64,000 nt of DNA from NCBI GenBank assembly GCA_016617785.1, contig JADILM010000001.1, positions 2,790,001-2,854,000 of the forward strand, written 5' to 3'. A model generated the notes under the pieces. That model was given only the letters and a program-made list of their open reading frames with translations, had not been told where the DNA came from and ran no database searches. The position numbers and the translations under genes were made by a program. Origin of the DNA: Sporobolomyces roseus. Lineage: Eukaryota; Basidiomycota; Microbotryomycetes; Sporidiobolales; Sporidiobolaceae. Every line of letters starts with the position of its first letter. Position 1 is the first letter of the stretch. Below are positions 45,601 through 57,794 of this stretch, one piece after another.

Positions 45601-46533
45601 GTTGGGCGTGAGGAACCAACTTGTTGACTTCGTCACTCCAGAGGACGAGAGCCATGTTGGATCGAACGAATGCAGCGTACTCTACATTCACAAACGACGA
45701 ATGATCAGCTGTGTTTCGACGAAGCGAGAGGGGAAGGAGAACGAACGATGACGCTTGACGCTCTTGAGGTCTTCGATAGTATCGATCACTTGGATCGCGC
45801 AGTCCGGGGTGAGGCTGACGAGGACTTGGTCGTTCCGTCTATCGAGAGTTGAAGATACGAATCAGCACAAGTCGAAGTTTGAAAAAGAAAGGAAGAGAGA
45901 GACTCACAATTGTGAAAGGATCGATCGAACGACATGACTCGAAACGATGACAGCAGCTTCGGCGTTGATGAATGCGAGACCGTCGAGTAGAACGTTGGCA
46001 CCTTCGATCTCGTATGCCAGAGGATAAGAAGCGTAAGAAGAGTTTCCAGCTGTACCAACTGTGGTCCTCACGGCGACAATGTTGCCCCATTCGCGATCCG
46101 GGAACCAGCCCGCGGCCTCACAGAGACGACTAGAAGTGGAAGCAGAACGGTGTCAGCTCATCAAGTCGTATAAGGGTCAAGTCGAAAGAAAGAGGAGTGC
46201 GGAAGAGAATGGTTGCTCACTAGATGTGTTCGGCCATAAGGAACTGCTTCTTGTGGGTTTGAGCGACGATAGCGAGATCTGTACACAAGAAGGTGTCAGT
46301 TCGGGAGATTCCGAAGTACACAGATGAACCGAACGCTCACCTTCAGCAAGCTCGGGACCTCCGCTCATCGATCTCACAGAGAGCGAGGGTTCGTATAGTG
46401 ATCGCCTGCGACCACCATCGACGAAAGAAGAACGACGAGATGTCGAAGCGACAGAGAAGACAGAGTCTCTTCGTTCACCGAAAGAGTTGTTGAAAGGATC
46501 GAGGGAAGGACGGCGAGATGGAGGAGCAGACAT
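42645..46533 (-). CDS. Membrane family-2 polysaccharide synthase (chitin/cellulose-synthase superfamily)
   Basis: Many exons from ATG 46533 (MSAPPSRRPS) to TAG 42645. The N-terminal ~350 residues are cytosolic and unusual (SYPLAYEIEGANVLLDGLAF). Membrane segments follow near 45.2-45.4 kb. The GT2 domain has TIVMPVYKEGLEDVLQPTIR, the nucleotide-binding CDDG (44.85 kb), the metal-binding IDSDTVVPED (44.33 kb), SEDFDCALRMLTAGY (43.87 kb) and EINRWQKYAYG (43.69 kb), which takes the place of the Q-x-x-R-W motif. At least five C-terminal membrane segments end in MTFQF. This is a processive synthase architecture, but it lacks the QRRRW and CATMWHxT-type signatures of classical chitin synthases, so the product (glucan, chitin-like or other) is open. 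Confidence 0.85.
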
Positions 46534-47329
46534 GGTGAGGGCGAGGGACGGAGGATCGAGGGAGAGGGTTCGTGACGAGAAGGAGAGAGAGTGGAGAAGA
46601 AAAGGGGGAGAGGGAGGGAGGGAACGACCTTGAGGGAACAAAAAAAAAGGAAAGAGGGAAGGGAGAGAGAGAAGTTCGCTCAACCTGGGAGTTCTACTCG
46701 ATTCGTCCGGGAGCGCACAGTTTCGGGCAAGAGTACCGCCGACTGAGGTTCTCACGCGAGACACTGCACGCGAAACGAGGAGGATGTCGCTCTGGATCGA
46801 GGACGAGGAGTCTTCTAGCGTCAGCGCAATTGTCGATCTCTTGCGCAAAGAGGCTTAGTACAGCCAGTGTTTCGTTCGGAGGTCGGGAACGAGCAACGTG
46901 ACGGCCCCGAGGCAAGACGTAGCATCGAGAAATCGGAAAGAAGACGGGGATAAAGTTCGGAGTCGCACCTCGGAAAGGGCAAACTCGGCTTGAAGATCAG
47001 CGATAGAAGGTCGTCTTTCGAAGCATTTGGGCTAGAAGAGGAAGGAGAGATAAGGTTTGTGGAAGAGTTTCCTCTCTCTCTCAAATTCGTTTTCGGATCC
47101 CGCAACTCGCCGTCTTCCTTTTTTTATCTTCCCTCAACTTCGATCTTGACAAAGCCATGCAGACCGAGTTGCTACAATACCAAAACACGCGGTGTGCTCG
47201 CAAGCTCTAATCCTTCAAACGCCGGATCGAATCTCGGACGCAAGGATCGACTATCTCGAGCAGGACGCTCGAGGACTTCTACTGCTTCTTTTCCTTCTCA
47301 CCGAACCTTGCTAGTGTTGTTCTGCAGCT
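46534..47329. promoter_or_regulatory. Divergent intergenic region between the GT2 synthase and the GH16-like gene
   Basis: 796 bp between start codons of two oppositely oriented cell-wall-type genes. It includes purine-rich tracts on the plus strand (46560-46680) with an A9 run near 46640. An open minus-strand stretch ahead of the GT2 start lacks protein-like features. Co-regulation is inference. Confidence 0.5.
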
Positions 47330-49404
47330 ATGGAGACTACTCAGGTGAGCTTCCATTCAAGCTTCTGAGGTGAATGTTCGCTAATCGTCTCAAACCTCCT
47401 CTAGATCAATCCCTCAGCAGTCCCTATCCTGCTCTCTTCTGCGGCTCGTTCGCACGCTAGGACCGACTCTTACTCTTCCAACACCACCATTTCGACCATT
47501 CAAGAAGATGAATACTCCCCTCCTCTCCCCGTCGGTTCTTCTTCAACTGGTCCCCTTCCTCCTCTCTTCGCTGCTGGACAAGCTCCGAGTGACTATCAGT
47601 CAGCATCTTCGTCGTCGAGATCGTCAGTTCGAAACGGAAGCATGGATTCGATCAACGGTGGTGGACCTCGAAAACGATTCAAACCTCCTTTCAAATCTCA
47701 AGTTCTCGACAGAAGCGTCGGCAATCCCAAACCCTGGATGAAAGGACGTACGACGATCACTCGCGACAAGAAGGCCTACTTCGTCTGTCTTCTCGGTATC
47801 GCAGCTGGATTGGCCGGAGGAGCTTATTTGATCGCAGACGCTTTCGACGTCGAGCACGGGAATTGGTGTCCTGTTCTCGAGGACAATTTCGAGGGAACTT
47901 CGTTGAACACGAGCAACTGGCATGTCGAGGAACGGATAGGAGGTGGTGAATCGGTATGTCTTGTTTCTTCGTCGCCTTCGTCTCGATCACTCTCGCTGAC
48001 TCGATCTCTTTTGATAGAACGACTTCACATGGTTCACGAATCACAACTCCTATGTCGCTGACGGCAATCTCTTCTTGATACCTTCGTATACCAACGAGAC
48101 GATGCTTCCGACCGATTATGCGTTAGTCTCGTTTCACTTCTTTTCGACTGTACCGACGTTCGAGCTGACCCCTGGTTCCTTTATCGATAGTGTCGTCAAC
48201 TCTACTTTCATTCAACTCGGTTCCGGTTGCGATTCGATTCATCAGACCGACTGTCAAATCGCTCTCGATCCCCAAAACAACGGAACTCTCTTCCTTCCTC
48301 CCATTCAATCTGCCATGATCTCGACAAGGAACAAGGTCTCAATCAAGTACGGTCGGGTAGTCATTAAAGCCAAAATGCCGAAAGGGTGTGTCTCTCTTTC
48401 TCTGCTCGAGCTCGTCGTCCGAACTCTTTACTGACTTTCGATCACTCTTTGCGATGACAGCGACTGGCTGTGGCCACAAATCTCGATGGTTCCTCAAGAC
48501 GAAGTGTACGGTGCCTACCCTGCGTCAGGACTGATGTCAATCTTCGAGTCTCGTGGTAATATGCCAAAATCGCGACTCGATATTCTCGCAAACGACATGG
48601 TTTCAGGTCTTCATTGGGGACCTGCCGATCATCCTTCCTACGATAGGTACGTCCTATACTCTTCTCTTCTGTCGATTCTCGTTGCGCCGCTGAGACTGAC
48701 TTGATCTTTCACACTTTTTGTAGATTCTGGATGACACAGTTCGTTCTTCTTCTGTTTTCCTTCGTACTCATCATTTCACTGACGCTCCGTATCTCTCTTC
48801 TCTCTACCACAGAGGATTCTACAAAGGTGAGCAGCTTCTACTTTGTCGTTTTTGCGACTCTTCCTGACAAGTTTCGTTTTCCCTCTCATTTTTAGTCTAT
48901 CGAAGCTTCTTCAATCAAGATTACTACGAATTTGGTATGGACTGGACTGAAAAGTCGATCACCATGTGGGTGAGATCTCGAGTTCGCATCGCTTTCCGAT
49001 ATGGATTTGGAAAGAAACGTTTCTGGGATTTGGGTGCGCCAAAGCTCTCCACTTTCTCGCTTCGTGAGTCTCGCTAATTCACTTCTGTATCGATAGGCAA
49101 CTTCGGTTACTCTTACCCTACCGGAGAGATCATCGCAAACCCTTGGGCGGGATCGGAGAACCCTCATGTCGCTCCTTTCGACCAAAACTTCTATCTTCGT
49201 ATCGCATTACTCGCGGGTGGAACAGACGGATATTGGCTCGACGATCTAGCGAACAAGCCCTGGAGGAATAGCGATGAGCGACAAACTGCGATGTCTCGAT
49301 TCTGGAACTGGATTGGGATGTGGAGTCCATCTTGGCCTTCAGGAGACAAGATTAGGGAGCGAGGAATGGCTATCGACAGTGTGAAGATGTATCAGAAGTG
49401 TTAG
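47330..49404 (+). CDS. Membrane-anchored GH16-like protein with degenerate active site
   Basis: Nine exons (47330-47344, 47405-47953, 48018-48121, 48191-48385, 48461-48646, 48724-48738, 48813-48826, 48896-49033, 49097-49404) join exactly to 507 residues. A Ser-rich cytosolic N-terminus precedes one membrane segment ([19 protein letters not shown], about residues 130-150), then an extracellular GH16/beta-glucan-binding fold: [46 protein letters not shown], and near the C-terminus [15 protein letters not shown]. At the catalytic strand the sequence is [11 protein letters not shown] where active relatives have GEIDIMESRGN, so nucleophile and middle Asp are replaced while the last Glu remains. 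Two microexons of 15 and 14 nt restore FWMTQGFYK. It may bind glucan rather than cut it. Confidence 0.92.
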
Positions 49405-50538
49405 AGAGGAGGTTCTGCGGTAGATGAAGGGTTTTTCTCGCCATAGATTTTGCATTTTGTAGCTGTTTGTACTAGCTTAGACTCATATCTTATCATATCA
49501 TATCTCGCATCTCAGGGCAATGTACTGTAGTTGCCGCACTTTTCATCTCTCGTCTTTGCATAGAATTTCGACGAGAGCACCCGCAAGAGAGCGAAGCTCA
49601 TCCCGCAAATCGCTCCTCTTCCTTCTCTCTTTTCCCTTACCGAAGTGCCGGATCTTCTTCCATACTTTCGCTCGTAGCGAGTGAAAGAAGACCATATCGA
49701 GAGCCTGAGTAAGCTCTGGAAATGTATTGTTCAGAAAGGAAGGAGACGGATTCAGACCATTTCCGACAACAAACTCTCGAAAGCCTGGGACGTCGAACAT
49801 TTCGATAGTCGGAAGTCAGTCGTATCGACAGTCGGCACGAACTGACGAAGCTTGATCGTGTCTGTTTGAGTAATTTTCAAGTTTGGCGAAAGTGGGGACT
49901 TGCGAAAGCCCTTTGTTCTCGTCATCCTCCGAGGAATGGATGCCAGGACGGTGAAATATGAGGCAAGCGAGAGAGTCTACGACGCATCTCGGAACGAGGG
50001 AGGATCCCTTAGGAAGAGCGAAAAGAGATTGAGAGCACGAGCGAAACTATTCGATTCGAAACTCAATCTGTATCGTCTCTGCACAGATATGACGCCCTCC
50101 CGAAGACCGTGCATTCGTGTTAGAGTGTCTGTGTCTCTGCGAAGAGGCGAGACAGCTTGGTTGAGCGAGACGAACATGAGGAAAGGGGAGGAGTTCGGGA
50201 AGAGCAGGCGATTTCGTCTCTTCGATCGAGCGTACCTTGCTTGCGGATCGACGTTGTCGGTTAAGCAGAGCGACTGAGCGTGTCTGAGCTTTACACAGCA
50301 TTACAAAGCGTCGAGACAAGGAAAAGAGACTTTAGAAAGAGCAGCGAAGCGGGAGTGACGAGAACAGAAGCGGATGACACAGGAGCTAGCGCAGTACGTA
50401 CTCGAGCAGTCACTGAAGCTCATGAGCATTTCAGCGTGAATTGAGTGAATGGTACAAGGTTGAGATTTACTCTCCATCAATTTCTTGCAACAACCTTTCA
50501 CCACTTCAAACCTCACCTACAAAGAGCTGGTCTCGGCA
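49405..50538. other. Intergenic, SPT6 upstream region
   Basis: About 1.1 kb between two plus-strand genes. One minus-strand open frame (listed separately) has protein-like composition. The rest holds the 3' UTR of the GH16-like gene and the SPT6 promoter, with a repeated ATCATATC motif near 49486-49506. Confidence 0.5.
49543..49800 (-). CDS. Possible small protein, 85 residues
   Basis: An uninterrupted frame starting with ATG at 49800, with mixed composition: a hydrophobic/aromatic first half (FREFVVGNG, FPELTQALDMVFFHSLRAKVW) and a basic middle (KKIRHFGKGKERRKR), then an amphipathic helix. It could be a real short gene, the last exon of a longer one, or chance. No homologue recognised. Confidence 0.3.
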   Translation of the reverse strand: MFDVPGFREFVVGNGLNPSPSFLNNTFPELTQALDMVFFHSLRAKVWKKIRHFGKGKERRKRSDLRDELRSLAGALVEILCKDER

Positions 50539-53500
50539 ATGTCGAGCTCACCAGACCCTTCCCGCTCGACTCGACCTCAAGCTGAAGAAGCACCTTCAGA
50601 TGAAGAATCGGCAGCAGCGTCAAGTGAGGGAGAAGGAGTAGACCTCAGACCGGGTCAAGCGAGCCCTTCTGATAGTTCTGAAGAGGAAGAGGATGATTCA
50701 GAAGCTGAACGAGAGGTTAGGAAAGGTTAGTTCTGCCTGTCATCAACGATTCTGGTTCGAGGGAGATGGGGGAGAAAGATCACCTCGACTACACTTTATT
50801 CGGGTACACTAGGAGGGCAATGGCTAGCTAGGGAGCTTGCAGGAGTAACGCTCAGCGCTACTAGCACCTTGGCGGCATGCATGAGGAGATATTGATCGCT
50901 TTTTCGAAACTGAACTTGTTCGCTAATACTATACTCTCTCGAACTCGTCCACAGGTTTCATTGTAGACGAAGATGACGCAAACGAACGAAAGAGACGCAA
51001 GAAGAAGAGAAGAAAGGACAAGAGTGGAGACGGAGAGGGAAAGAAACGAAGGAGGGAACACAACTCGGAAGATGGTATGTCCTCCAGACTCGTTATCAGG
51101 CCCCGTGTACACAGAGAGACTAATATAAATACTCGTCCTATGCAGAGGGAGATCTTGACGAAGATGATTTGGAGTTGTTGGCGGAGAATACTGGAATTAG
51201 TCTCGGAAAACCAAAAGTACGCTCGTTCTCTCGCTTCCTTCCTTCGCTCTGTACTAACTCTCATCGTGCGTGACAGAAGAACAAATTGAAGCGATTGCGT
51301 CGCCGTCGTTCTGCTTCCGCCGACTCTGGAGGATCACCTTCGAATCAACGAGATCTCGTCAACATTTTCGACGACGACGATCGAGATGCAGGAGGAGTTG
51401 AGAACCTATTCGACGCAGACGAGATGGCTGGTTTCATCGAAGATGATACAGATGACGATTCAGCGAGGGGTTCAGGGGACGATTCAGATGAGGAAGCGAG
51501 TAATCGAAGGAGGAAACGAAAGGAGAAGCAGAAGAAACGAGATTCGAGAAAGACGGGAGGTAGGAAGGGATTCGGAATGGGTAGCGTCGAGGGGATTACG
51601 GCAGAGGCATGGCAGGAAGTCGCAGAAGTGTTTGGAACGGGACAAGATTACGCATGGGCAATGGAAGAAGAGGAGGAGAAAGGTGCGAAGGAGAAGGACC
51701 TCAAAGATGTGAGTCCATAGATTGCTCAGCTCAGCATGCGTCTTTATGGCTGACCTCGCCTCGTTTTCATAGATCTTCGAACCTTCAGAAATTGCTTCTC
51801 GTATGCTTACCGAGGCTGACGATCGAATTCGTGGACTCGACGTCCCTGAACGTTTCCAACTCGCTTCATCGGGACTTCCACCAGTCTCCGTCAACGAAGA
51901 AACTGGATTGATCGACCCTTTCATCCCCGAATCCGAAGTTCGACCAGCAGCATTATGGATGTCACAGAAGATGCCTCGAGAAGCGATCGAAAAGTTCCTG
52001 CTTAAGGACGACGAAGGAAACCTACCACCCCTCTACGACGCTTTCATCGGAGCTATCGAATCAGTCGTTCGGTTCATCAATATCGAATTCTTCGAACCTC
52101 CTTTCATCTGGAATCACCGTGGAGACCACCTCGTCCACTTCCCTCCTGGTCAAGCCCAACCTCATTTCTTACTCTTCGAAAACGACCTCTGGAGAATCGC
52201 CTCTCTCTCCATCCGATACCGTTCTTTCCTCGCTCGACGAATGATCCTACAACAGCAATTCCAAGAATTAGGAGTTGAAGACGAATACTTTGACGAGTTG
52301 ATGCAACAATTGGAAACGGTCGAGGAGATTCAGGATGCTCAAGAATGGGTGAAGGGACGGTATGGAGAGAAGTTAGAGGAAGTGAGGAAGAACAAAGAGG
52401 ATGAAGCCGAAGACGGTCAAGCCAAGAAGGGATCGACGAAGAGGGTCAACCGACAGAACGATTACGAAGGATTGAAGAAGAGTATGATTGCGAAACTTGC
52501 AGAGGTGCGCTATTTCCTTTCCTCTTGAGTATCCGTCGAAAATCGCACACTGACTTCTTTCGAGAGGATGCCGCACAGTCTATCGGAATCTCCTCATCTG
52601 AGCTTGCTCTCGACGTCGCCTCTGGAACCAAGACTCACTTTGCCGAAGACCCTCTCGATACTCCTCAAGTGACGGCCGACAAATACGTTACCGGAGCCGA
52701 ATTCTCTTCTTGGGAGCGAGCACTAGATGCAGCAAAGTCTATCGTCGTTCACGAGATCGGTCATGACCCAATCTTGCGTCAATTCGCTAGGAGGCATTTC
52801 AAGACTTCTGCGAAAGTGTCAGTGTCTGCTACGAAAGAAGGACAGAGCAAGATTGATTCGATGAACTTGTTCTACGTGAGTGCCGCTGCTCCTTCCTGTC
52901 TGCTCTCTCTCGTGGCTGACCTTGATCTCGAGTTGATGTAGGCCTTCAAATACCTCAAAGACAAACCCGTTACCGAATTCCTTCGTACTCCTCAGTGGTT
53001 ACAAATCCTTGCCGCCGAAGCCGAAGGTCTCGTCAACGTCACGGTCACCCTCCCCCAACACGTTCGCGACTTCATTGTTGCTGAACTCGAGAAGTTCTAC
53101 CTCTCCGACTACACCTCTGCCCTCGCCGACGAATGGAATGAGTTGAGGACAGACATTCTCAGGCAGACGCTGAAAGAACACTTCTTACCGTTGGGAGAAC
53201 AATGGATGAGGGCTAGCTTGAAGGAGGATGCGGAGGAATTGGTCATGACGGCGATCAAGCGAAAACTCGAATCTGTATGTCGTCTCCTCTCGGCTTTGTT
53301 TGTTTCGCAAACTCATCTGTCTCGCATCCTGCGCAGCGTATCGACAATGCGCCATGGTGCCGAGATGACAACACGATGGAACCTGGACAAACTCCCTCCG
53401 TTCTCGCCCTCTCGCAAGGAAACGGAGATCCTCGACGAGACTCAGTTTACGCCGTTTTCCTCGACTCCGATGGTCACTTCCGAGAACACCTCAAACTGGA

Positions 53501-56139
53501 CTCTCTCGAATCTATGGAAGAATCTCAACACGAAGCTTTCACCGAACTCTTGAAACGTCGTCGTCCTCAAGTCGTCGTCGTTGGAGGATTCACCCCGAGT
53601 ACTCGTCGATTGATGAACGAGTTCCGAACTCTTGCTGGAGCAATCTCTCGGGAGATCGTAGAGAGTGAGATGGACCTCGATGAGGAGGAGGAGGAGAAGG
53701 CTATGCCAGCGGACGAACGACAGAGGAGGAGGGACGCTCGAGCAGCTTTCGAATCGACTTACGTCAACGATGAAGTCGCGAGGATCTACCAGAACAGCGC
53801 GAGAGCTACCGCCGAGTTCTCCGAGCTATCTCCCGTCGCCAAGTATTGTGTCGGTCTCGCTCGTTACGCTCAAAGTCCCCTCAACGAATACGCCGCTCTT
53901 GGTCAAGATTTAGCAGCGTTGACTTATGATCCCAATCAGAAATTCGTAAGCCTTGTGTTCATCCCGCTGCAGATCATTCCGCGCTGACTCGTCTCATTAT
54001 ACGAACAGCTTTCGAAAGACAAAGTCACAGAGGCTCTCGAACGAGGTCTTATCGAAGTCACGAACAAGGTCGGAGTCGACATCAACAAAGCAGCTCGCAA
54101 CGTCTACTACGCTCACTTGCTACCATACGTTGCCGGTCTCGGTCATCGAAAGGCGGAAATGTTTGTCAAGCGAATTGGTGCTGCTGTGAGTTCTCATTCC
54201 AACGCATCTCAAATCGACGATGTCGCTCATCACTGCTGTTTCAACAGGGTGGTACGGTCGTCACTCGATGGAGCGTCTTACCTACGGCTCTCCTCACGAC
54301 CAAGGTCTTTGTTAACGCCGCTTCATTCCTTCGAATCCGTCAAGATGATCTCGCTGCCGATCTCGGTCGAGAGACTGAGGGAGAAGCCGATCCCGATGTC
54401 CTCGATGACACTCGTATCCATCCTGAGGACTACGACGTCGCACGAAAGATGGCCGCAGATGCGATGGAATACGACGAGGAGGATTTGGTCGACGTTCCCG
54501 CTTCAAAAGCCGTCGCCGATCTCTTCGAAGACGATGTCAACAAGCTTAACGATCTCGCTCTCGACGACTTTGCCGATGAACTCTCCAAGGTACTCCAAGC
54601 ACCGAAGCGCCTCGCCCTTTACAAGATTCGAGACGAAATGAAACAACCTTATAAAGAACATCGTCGACAATTCGTTTCCCCGAACCCTATCGAACTCTTC
54701 ACCATGCTCACTGGAGAATCAACTCGTACCCTCGACAGTGGTCTGATCATTCCAGTTCGAGTCGTTCGAGTCGCTCAAGACGAATCAGTCCTCGTTCGTC
54801 TCGATTGTGGTATCGATGGAACGATCTCTCACGAGTACCGTACGGACAACAAGGTCTTTGCGAAACTCAAGCAAGGTCAAACGTTGCAAGCGATGGTCAT
54901 GGACGTCAAATGGGAAGATTTCCAAGTCGAGTTGACAACTCAGGAAAATCTGATCCTCGGAGGAGACAGGGAACGTCGATTAGTGAGACCGGATCAGTAC
55001 TTCGATCAAGCGATGGCGGAACAAGAACTCAAATCGCAAGAGAAGGCTCAACAGAAGAAGACTGGTCGACCTCAACGAATCATCAAACATCCGAACTTCC
55101 AAAACATCGATTCGGGTAAAGCAGAGGAGTTGCTGAGTTCAATGCAGAGGGGAGATTGTATCATTCGACCTTCATCGAGGGAAGATCATCTCGCTGTTAC
55201 TTGGAAAGTTGATGAAGGAATTTATCAACATCTCGGTTCGTTCACTCACTTTTGCTCTCTTCGCTATTGCCTACTGACCCGAGCTCGTGCCTGTCCGTAG
55301 CTGTTCACGAACTCAACAAGCCTGACGAATTCTCCCTCGGTACCAAGCTTCGAGTCGGAACACACCATACCTACTCGGATCTCGATGAAATGATCGAGGC
55401 TCACATCAAGCAAATGGCGAGGAAAGTCAACGAGCTCACGAACAACGAGAAGTGGAAGGAAAACAAACCGAAACTTGGTGAGTACAGGGTCTGGATTCCA
55501 TCTTGGTTCTGCTTTCTCTCAACTGACTCTCTTCTCTGAAATCGCAGAATCGTTCCTTCAAATCATGACTCAGTCGAATCCTGGAAAGGCAGCTTACGGC
55601 TTCGCTTGGTCCTCGGATAAGAAACGTGCTGGAGAAATCATTCTCGCTTTCCGAGCGAACCAGAATGCTCAGATTCAACAATGGGTGAGTCTCCTTCTTT
55701 CTCTCATTCTCTTCCAAAGTTCCGAATCTCACACCTGTTCTCTCTCTTTGCTCAGCCCGTCAAGCTTGTTCCGGAAGGTTACTCTCTGTTCGGTCAAGTT
55801 CACCCTACCGTACAAACTCTCGCCAACGGATTCAAGGTTTGGTATTCGAAGAACATGGATTCTGCGGCACGTCAAGCACCTGGAGTAGCGAACGGTATGA
55901 CTCCTGGCTACCCTGGTGGAGGACGAACGCCATTCGGAGGCGCGAGTTCACAATATCGAGCGAATCCGAGCGGTCGCACACCTTTACCGGGTGGAGCTGG
56001 ACCTTTCGCTGGAGGAAGAACACCTGTACCTGGTCAAGGACCTGTGAATGGATATGGAGGTGGAAGGACACCGTTACCGAGTCATGGAAGTTATGGGTAC
56101 GGTCAAGGAGGAGGAGGAGCTGGAGGATATGGTCGATAA
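50539..56139 (+). CDS. SPT6: Transcription elongation factor and histone chaperone SPT6
   Basis: About a dozen exons from ATG 50539 to TAA at 56139, roughly 1500 residues. In order: a very acidic Ser-rich N-terminus with basic patches (KRRKKKRRK) and IFDDDD, which typically bind histones and Spn1; the helix-turn-helix region; a YqgF-like domain (VVVVGGFTPSTRR); a helix-hairpin-helix block (HLLPYVAGLGHRKAEMFVKR); an S1 domain (SGLIIPVRVVRVAQDESVLVRLD, GTISHEY); and the tandem SH2 module (DCIIRPSSREDHLAVTWKV, VHELNKPDEFSLG, GKAAYGFAWSSDKKRAGEI). It ends in a Gly-rich tail with GRTPLP-type repeats. Spt6 travels with RNA polymerase II; the SH2 pair binds the phosphorylated Rpb1 linker. Confidence 0.96.
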
Positions 56140-56494
56140 GAGAGAAAAGAGTCTGGTTGCTTTGTCGTTGGCCCCCTTGTAGTCTCTTTTCAGTACATTT
56201 GTACAAGTATGATAGTTCACTCTTTGCAAGTTTTGCTTTTCTTCAACTTGAACACGTGATGAAATCGAGAGAAGGAAGAAATCGATTCCTTGCACGTGCT
56301 TCCTTCTTCTCCTCTCCTTCTCCTCTCCTTATTCAAAGCGACTCAGAAGAACTACACAATTACCTGCAGTCTTGTTCGCTTGTCCCTCGTCTGCTCCCTC
56401 TAACTCCCCACGCCGATTCCTCGGTTCTCGTTCATCTCGATCTTTCACCTTTTCAATCTACTCGACTCGCCTCAGCTACGCCTCAAGACTATCC
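56140..56494. other. Intergenic
   Basis: 355 bp between two plus-strand genes. CACGTG occurs at 56253 and 56293, both upstream of the bHLH gene; this is the E-box class bound by Cbf1-type factors. No coding signal. Confidence 0.55.
56253..56298. promoter_or_regulatory. Two CACGTG E-boxes upstream of the bHLH gene
   Basis: CACGTG occurs at 56253-56258 and again at 56293-56298, about 200-240 bp before the bHLH start codon. CACGTG is the classical site for Cbf1/USF-type bHLH proteins, so the gene may regulate itself. The sequence is seen; the regulation is inference. Confidence 0.5.
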
Positions 56495-57794
56495 ATGTCC
56501 TCTTACGAACCTTTCACGAACGGTCACACCGTCACTGCCGATCCTGGAGTAGCTGGAGTTGCTCCTGTCGCTTCAACCTCCACCGCTCCCTCTTTCAGCC
56601 CAGCTAGACCGCAGAATGGAGCGGTGAGGAACGTAAGGGATAGAGAAAGGTCTGGAGACGATCAACAGATATCGCAAATCCTTGCAGAGGTGAGTTCGAA
56701 ATATTCCCCTTTCTTTCCTTCGCAATCACCTCGAATCACTTCGTAACAACACTCCTGCTTTCTGCACTTCGCGGTCTACCTCTTGCATGAACCTCTAGAA
56801 TGGAAGACTGACAATGCTTTCGAACATTTCTCAGATGTCGCAACAATCTGCTTCGACTAGCTCTTTACCTGCGCCTACTCCACCTCAAGCGTCTCGTGCT
56901 CGTTCTTCTCGACCAAGAAGATCGAATCCTGACTATCGGTGAGCTTCATTCCTCTCATTCACGCTGGTCGTGAAATCGCTAACTCTTTCGTCTTCTTTTC
57001 TCAGCGATTCTGCCTCGCTCTCACCTCCCGCCTTTTCAGTCCCTCGCTTGCCCAACGTCTCGTCTATCGACCGAATCTACTCTCCGCCACCAGGTCCATC
57101 TCCAGTAGCGAGCACAAGTACGTTACCAACGAATGGGACTGCCTCGCCGAAACAGAGCGAACCCTCTGCAGTTGGAGACGAAGCGAACGAGACCTCTGCT
57201 GCTGCCCAGCCGAAATCAAAGGCGGCTGCAAAGGGCAAGGGAAAGAAAGGTAGAGGGAAGAGTGATGAACACAAAGGGATGCCAGAGGAAGAATGGGAGA
57301 AGAGTAGGAGAGCGAATCACGTGCGTACCTTTGACTTCTCTCTTGTCTTCGGGATCCGTCTGACTCACTTTTCAATCTCGAACTCACAGAAAGAAGTTGA
57401 ACGTCGTCGACGAGAAACTATCAATCAAGGACTCGATCAACTTCAAGCACTCCTCCCTCCTCCTCCAGCTCCCTCGGTACCTGTCGGAACTGCCGGCACA
57501 CAGAGACAAAACAAGTCCGATATCCTAGGTCACGCGATCAATCACATCAAGGAGATGCGGCAGACTGCGCAAGTCGATTACAATAATTGGACTTTGGAGA
57601 AATTGTTGAAAGATCAGGAAATCAAGAAGGGACAGCAGGAGATCGTGAGCTTGAAGGAGGAGAACGACAAGTTGAGGAAGAGGCTACAGGAATTGGAAGG
57701 ATCGGGAATGACGGTTGGAGGAGGCGATGGAGAGGAAGAAAGGAATGCGAAAAGGAGGAGGATAGAGGGAGAACCCGCTTCAACGTCTCTCTGA
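56495..57794 (+). CDS. CBF1: bHLH-leucine-zipper transcription factor (CBF1-like)
   Basis: Four exons (56495-56689, 56835-56938, 57005-57320, 57390-57794) join to 339 residues. The N-terminal 200 residues are Ser/Pro/Ala-rich with basic patches. The bHLH starts at about residue 202: basic region RRANHKEVERRRRETINQGL, with the His-Glu-Arg residues that contact CACGTG, a loop containing PPPPAPSVPVG, and helix 2 with NKSDILGHAINHIKEM. A leucine-rich coiled coil follows (IVSLKEENDKLRKRLQELEG), then an acidic/basic tail. This matches yeast Cbf1, a centromere and sulfur-metabolism factor, better than Ino2 or Pho4. Ortholog assignment is likely, not certain. Confidence 0.88.

Noticed and set aside
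42645..46533. Classical chitin synthase
   Set aside because: QRRRW and the other chitin synthase signatures are missing; only general GT2 motifs are shared.
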